A stretch of 64,000 nt of DNA from Acetobacteraceae bacterium (lineage in GTDB: Bacteria; Pseudomonadota; Alphaproteobacteria; Acetobacterales; Acetobacteraceae), in contig CANBNK010000010.1 of the NCBI GenBank assembly GCA_947371015.1, positions 1 to 64,000 on the forward strand, given 5' to 3'. Below, in pieces: positions 60,516 through 64,000 of this stretch (positions are counted from its first letter, which is position 1; each line of letters starts with the position of its first letter). Both the position numbers and the translations under genes were made by a program. Under the pieces are notes generated by a model. The model made no database searches and was not told the DNA's origin. It saw only the letters and a program-made list of their open reading frames with translations.

Positions 60516-61487
60516 ATGCGGCGACGGCAAGCCCTGGCTTTGGGCGCGGCGAGCCTGGTGGCGGGAACGGCCAGCGCGCAGCCGACACCCTGGCCAAACA
60601 AGCCCCTGCGCATGGTCATCCCCTGGCCCCCGGGCCAGGCGACGGACCTGATCGGCCGCATCATCGCCCAATGGCTGTCCGAGCGGCTGGGGCAGAGCGT
60701 GGTGCCGGAAAACCGCGGCGGCGCCGGCGGGATGATCGGCACCGATGTGGTCGCGAAATCCACCCCGGATGGCTATGCGCTGCTGTCGGCCTCGATCGGG
60801 CCGATCACCTTCGCCCCGCTGGTCAACCGGCCGCCCTACAATGTGGAGCGTGAGCTGGCGCCGGTGGTGAGCTTCGGCCTGGCGCCTTATATGCTGCTGG
60901 TACGGCCGAACTTCCCGGCGGCCGATGCCCGCGCCTTCGTGCGGCTGCTGAAGGCCAACCCGGGCAAGTACAGCTATGCGTCGTCCGGCATCGGTGGCGC
61001 GCAGCACCTGCTGACCGCGATGTTCCTGGCCCGCGCCGGGCTGGAGGCGTTGCACGTGCCGTTCCAGGGCAGCGGGCCGGCCATGGCGGCGTTCCTGTCG
61101 GATTCCGTGGATTTCGCCATCGAGACCCCGGCGGCGGCGCTGGCGCTGGTGCGCCAGGGCAGCCTGCGCCCGCTGGGCCATACGCTGGGCCGGCCGAGCA
61201 AGCTGCTGCCGGGCATCCCACCGCTGGCCGAGGCGGCGGATGTGCCGGGCTATGACATCGGCGGCTGGAACGGGCTGATGGTGCAGGCGGCGACGCCGCG
61301 GCCGATCATCGACCGGCTGGTGGCGGAAACTGAGGCCGGGCTGGCGCGGCCGGAGATGGTGGAGCGCTTCGCCCAGCTGGGCATGGAAGTGGGGCCGCGC
61401 GGGCCGGAGGCGTACATGGCCATGCTGAAGGGACAGTGGGAGATGTTCGGCCCGCTGATCCGGCAGATGGGTATCCGCGCGGAGTAG
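60516..61487 (+). CDS. Bug-family (TctC-like) periplasmic substrate-binding protein
   Basis: 323 residues. ATG 60516 has GGGAGG 6 bases upstream, favouring it over ATG 60489. Signal peptide MRRRQALALGAASLVAGTASA; WPNKPLRMVIPWPPGQATDLIGR, VVPENRGGAGGMIGTD, TPDGYALL. Fifth Bug receptor of the window; orphan. Its stop is followed in the same frame by the tectonin remnant. Confidence 0.93.
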   Translation: MRRRQALALGAASLVAGTASAQPTPWPNKPLRMVIPWPPGQATDLIGRIIAQWLSERLGQSVVPENRGGAGGMIGTDVVAKSTPDGYALLSASIGPITFAPLVNRPPYNVERELAPVVSFGLAPYMLLVRPNFPAADARAFVRLLKANPGKYSYASSGIGGAQHLLTAMFLARAGLEALHVPFQGSGPAMAAFLSDSVDFAIETPAAALALVRQGSLRPLGHTLGRPSKLLPGIPPLAEAADVPGYDIGGWNGLMVQAATPRPIIDRLVAETEAGLARPEMVERFAQLGMEVGPRGPEAYMAMLKGQWEMFGPLIRQMGIRAE

Positions 61488-61910
61488 CGGTGCGGGGCGG
61501 CTGGTGGCGGCAAGGTCCATGTCATCGGCAACAATGCCCTGGTCAACGGCTTCGGCATCTTCCGCTGGAACGGCGAGCCGGTGGGGGAAGCCTGGGACCG
61601 CCTGCCGGGGGCCGCGGTGCCCATCTCGGTGGATTGCAACGGCCTGCCCTGGGTGATGAACGACCAGCACAACATCCATCGCTGGGCCACCGGCGCCGGG
61701 GAGCGCCTGCTGGGCAAGGCGAACAACATCGCCTGCGGCGGCGGCGAGGTCTGGGTCAGCGGCACCAACCGGGTGCAGGGCGGCTTCGGCATCCAATGCT
61801 GGGCCGGCCAGTCCTGGGAGAACGTGCCCGGCGGTGCGGTGCGGATCGCGGTCGATGACCGCGGCACGCTCTGGGTGGTGAACGAGGCCGGGACCATCTG
61901 CCGCGGCTGA
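61488..61910 (+). pseudogene. 5'-truncated tectonin-type beta-propeller remnant
   Basis: In the frame right after the Bug stop codon, ~140 residues read as tectonin/TECPR-like repeats (KVHVIGNNALVNGFGIFRWNG, VPISVDCNGLPWVMNDQHNIHRW, EVWVSGTN, VRIAVDDRGTLWVVNEAGTICR). The similarity starts upstream of any usable start codon (the first is GTG 61581) and no signal peptide exists, so the 5' end appears lost. Such proteins normally have several full repeats. Confidence 0.6.
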
Positions 61911-61964
61911 TGGCGCCTCAGCCGGCCGGGTGGCTGCCGCCCGGCTGGCGATGCCGAATTGAAA

Positions 61965-61998
61965 CGCCGCCCGGACAGGCCATCCGGGCGGCGATTTT
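61965..61998. terminator. Bidirectional intrinsic terminator
   Basis: Perfect 11-bp stem CGCCGCCCGGA/TCCGGGCGGCG with a 7-nt loop, followed by ATTTTC on the plus strand and by TTTC on the minus strand, between convergent genes. Confidence 0.85.
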
Positions 61999-62015
61999 CG
62001 TCTGGAACGAGGGCC

Positions 62016-63437
62016 CTACTTGAACACCGGCGGGGAATCATCCTCGGGCAAGTCGGTCATCGGCACTTCGATCCGCACGGTGGCGGGGTCCACGCCCGTG
62101 CCCTTGTCCAGCCAGTAGGTGACGGACTGCGGCCAGAAGATCACCACGGCCACCAGGATCAGCTGCAGCACCACCCAAGGGATGGCACCCCAGTAGATGT
62201 CGCTGCTCTTCACTTCCTTCGGCGCAATGCCGCGCAGGTAGAACAGCGCGAAGCCGAAGGGCGGGTGCATGAAGCTGGTCTGCATGTTCACGCAGAGCAG
62301 CACGCCGAACCACACCAAGTCGATGCCCAGCTTGGCCGCGACGGGCGCCAGCAGCGGCACCACGATGAAGGCGATCTCGAAGAAGTCGAGGAAGAAGGCC
62401 AGGAAGAAGATGAAGATGTTGACGAAGATCAGGAAGCCGGCCTGACCGCCGGGCAGGTGGCTCAGCAGATGCTCGATCCAGAGCGAGCCGTCCACGCCCT
62501 GGAACACCAGGGAGAACACGGTGGAGCCGACCAGGATGAAGATGACCATGGCGGTGATGCGCATGGTGGATTGTGTTGCCTGCCACAGCAGCGAAAAGGT
62601 GAAGCGTCCGTTGATGATGGCCAGCACCACCGCGCCCACCGCGCCCATGGCGCCGGCTTCGGTCGGCGTCGCCAGGCCGAGGAAGATGGTGCCGAGCACC
62701 AGGAAGATCAGCACGATCGAGGGCACCATGCCCTTCAGCACGCGCCAGATCAGCGGCCAGCCGCGCTGGGTCAGCGCCTCGTCCGGCAGTGGCGGCACCT
62801 TGTGCGGCTGGAAGATGCTGACGCCGGCGATGAACAGCAGGAACAGCAGCACCTGCATGATCGAGGGACCGATGGCGCCGGCATACATGTCGCCGACGCT
62901 CTTGCCGAGCTGGTCGCCCAGCACGATCAGCACCAGGGAGGGCGGGATGACCTGGGTGATGGTACCCGACGCCGCGATGACGCCGGTGGCGATCCGCATG
63001 TCGTAGCCGTACTTCATCATGATCGGCAGGCTGATCATGCCCATGGCGATGACCGATGCGGCCACCGTGCCGGTAATGGCGCCCAGCACGGCGCCGACCA
63101 GGATGACGGCATAGGCCAGCCCGCCGGGGACCTTGCCGAATAGCTGGCCGGTGCCTTCCAGCAGGTCCTCGGCCAGTCGGCAGCGCTCCAGCACCGCGCC
63201 CATCAGGGTGAAGAACGGGATCGAGAGCAGCAGCTCATTCGACATGATGCCGAAGATGCGCAGCGGCAGGTTGCCCAGGTAGGCTTCGGTGAAGAAGCCG
63301 AGTTCGATCGACAGGAAGCCGAAGAACAACCCGGTCGCAGCCAGCGAGAAGGTGACCGGAAACCCGATCAGCAGGAAGATGACCAGCCCGCCGAACATGA
63401 GGGGGGGCATGATATCAAGGGTCAGCATGCTCAGCAT
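62016..63437 (-). CDS. TRAP transporter large permease (DctM type)
   Basis: 473 residues, about 12 membrane helices. Signatures LLLSIPFFTLMGAVLERCRLAEDLL, GGLAYAVILVGAVLGAITGTVAASVIAMGMI and SFMHPPFGFALFYLRGIAP. The Na+-coupled membrane subunit for carboxylate uptake. DctQ lies upstream on the same strand, 51 bases away. The solute-binding gene is not in the window. A shorter start (MPPLMFGG) is possible. Confidence 0.93.
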   Translation of the reverse strand: MLSMLTLDIMPPLMFGGLVIFLLIGFPVTFSLAATGLFFGFLSIELGFFTEAYLGNLPLRIFGIMSNELLLSIPFFTLMGAVLERCRLAEDLLEGTGQLFGKVPGGLAYAVILVGAVLGAITGTVAASVIAMGMISLPIMMKYGYDMRIATGVIAASGTITQVIPPSLVLIVLGDQLGKSVGDMYAGAIGPSIMQVLLFLLFIAGVSIFQPHKVPPLPDEALTQRGWPLIWRVLKGMVPSIVLIFLVLGTIFLGLATPTEAGAMGAVGAVVLAIINGRFTFSLLWQATQSTMRITAMVIFILVGSTVFSLVFQGVDGSLWIEHLLSHLPGGQAGFLIFVNIFIFFLAFFLDFFEIAFIVVPLLAPVAAKLGIDLVWFGVLLCVNMQTSFMHPPFGFALFYLRGIAPKEVKSSDIYWGAIPWVVLQLILVAVVIFWPQSVTYWLDKGTGVDPATVRIEVPMTDLPEDDSPPVFK

Positions 63438-63488
63438 TTCAGTGTGCTTCCAGCCGGTGCGGGTTGAGGTGGGGCAGGGCCGGAACGG

Positions 63489-64000
63489 CTATTGTTCGGG
63501 CCGGTGGTATTCCACCACCACCTCGATATCGGGCTTCAGGCCCATGAGCAGCGCGATGCGCTTGATGAGTTCCGAGAAGCCTTGCAGCGACAGCAGGAAG
63601 AAGCCCAGCGGCATCAGGATCTTGACCGGCCAGCGGATCAGGCCGCCGGCATTGCCCGATTCCTCATGCCGGATGAAGGCGTCCCAGAAGAACGGGAAGG
63701 TCATCCAGGTCAGCAGCAGGGTGGCCGGCAGCATGAAGCAGATGAAGCCGAACACATCGACCCAGAGCCGGGTACGCTCGCCCATGTTGCCGTAAAGCAG
63801 GTCCACGCGGACATGTTCGTTGCGCAGCAGCGTGTAGCTGGCGCCGAGCATGAAGGTGGCCCCGAACAGGTACCACTGCACTTCCAGCCAGGCATTCGAG
63901 GAATAGGAGACGCCGTAGCGAATGAAGGCATTGCCGGCCGAGATGAAGCAGGCGGCCAGCACCGTGATGTCGGCGATCTTGCCGACATAGCCGTTCACTT
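63489..64000 (-). CDS. TRAP transporter small permease (DctQ type), 5' end outside window
   Basis: About 170 residues visible, four membrane helices. SSNAWLEVQWYLFGATFMLGASYTLLRNEHVRVDLLYGNMGERTRLWVDVFG is the DctQ signature. A GTG at 63998 is in frame, but the family has ~20 more residues before GKIADITVLAACFISAGNAF, and the frame stays open to the window edge, so the gene probably starts beyond it. Confidence 0.9.
   Translation of the reverse strand, partial: VNGYVGKIADITVLAACFISAGNAFIRYGVSYSSNAWLEVQWYLFGATFMLGASYTLLRNEHVRVDLLYGNMGERTRLWVDVFGFICFMLPATLLLTWMTFPFFWDAFIRHEESGNAGGLIRWPVKILMPLGFFLLSLQGFSELIKRIALLMGLKPDIEVVVEYHRPEQ

Overview
This is a GC-rich (by eye about 70% G+C) bacterial chromosome segment. 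Gene content and order point to an alphaproteobacterium, most likely in the Acetobacteraceae (Roseomonas-like). The main reasons are: the order hemE – intergenic DnaA boxes – PPDK/PEPS regulatory protein – maf; a Tim44-like protein near secB; an HslV with a short propeptide; five Bug-type (TctC-like) periplasmic binding proteins; and TRAP and CaiB genes. The family placement is inference; no rRNA or tRNA was found to confirm it.

Layout. 1-449: C-terminal tail of an unidentified low-complexity protein. 640-3361 (minus): CoA-transferase, GST-like protein and Bug receptor in one operon. 3618-9116 (minus): a histidine block (hisB, hisH, hisA, hisF, hisE) interleaved with DUF2628, GNAT, DoxX-like and HIT genes. 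9286-11974 (plus): hslV-hslU-EcsC-like. 12002-18226 (minus): YajG-like lipoprotein, feoB, feoA and a lone heavy-metal RND pump. 18577-21194 (plus): MFS transporter and OprB-like porin. 21273-27130 (minus): a six-gene catabolic operon (class II aldolase, D-2-hydroxyacid dehydrogenase, Bug, ThDP enzyme, Bug, lipocalin-like). 27359-30405 (minus): rhomboid protease, motA, motB. 30573-35899 (plus): membrane glycosyltransferase and an oligopeptide-type ABC binding protein with two permeases but no ATPases. 35977-36132: a MITE. 36238-38689 (plus): NYN-domain protein and a Bug receptor. 38930-42495: hemE, probable oriC, ppsR, maf and a papain-like small protein. 42599-46015: rsmI, LpoA-like lipoprotein and PhoR-like kinase. 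46285-50163: 2OG-Fe dioxygenase, CCG Fe-S protein, Tim44-like, histidine phosphatase, secB. 50671-58617 (plus): polysaccharide genes (two DegT aminotransferases, two GT4 enzymes, a CapD/WbpM-like dehydratase) interrupted by an orphan transposase-like gene. 58710-64000: VWA protein, DUF3775, Bug receptor, a 5'-truncated tectonin-repeat remnant and a TRAP transporter running off the right edge.

Three themes stand out. (1) The 323-bp hemE/ppsR gap has one perfect and three near-perfect DnaA boxes plus an AT-rich stretch, in the gene context known for alphaproteobacterial origins. (2) Short tandem repeats (25, 26, 27 and 54 bp) recur just 3' of genes, at six loci; at two of them (HIT and DoxX) the repeat unit contains the last codons and stop codon of the gene. 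(3) Several dispersed palindromic elements lie at gene 3' ends, including two related ~98-bp elements that directly abut stop codons, and a two-hairpin GC-rich element in three copies, two of them in opposite orientation around the transposase-like gene. No CRISPR array, prophage or complete insertion sequence was found.
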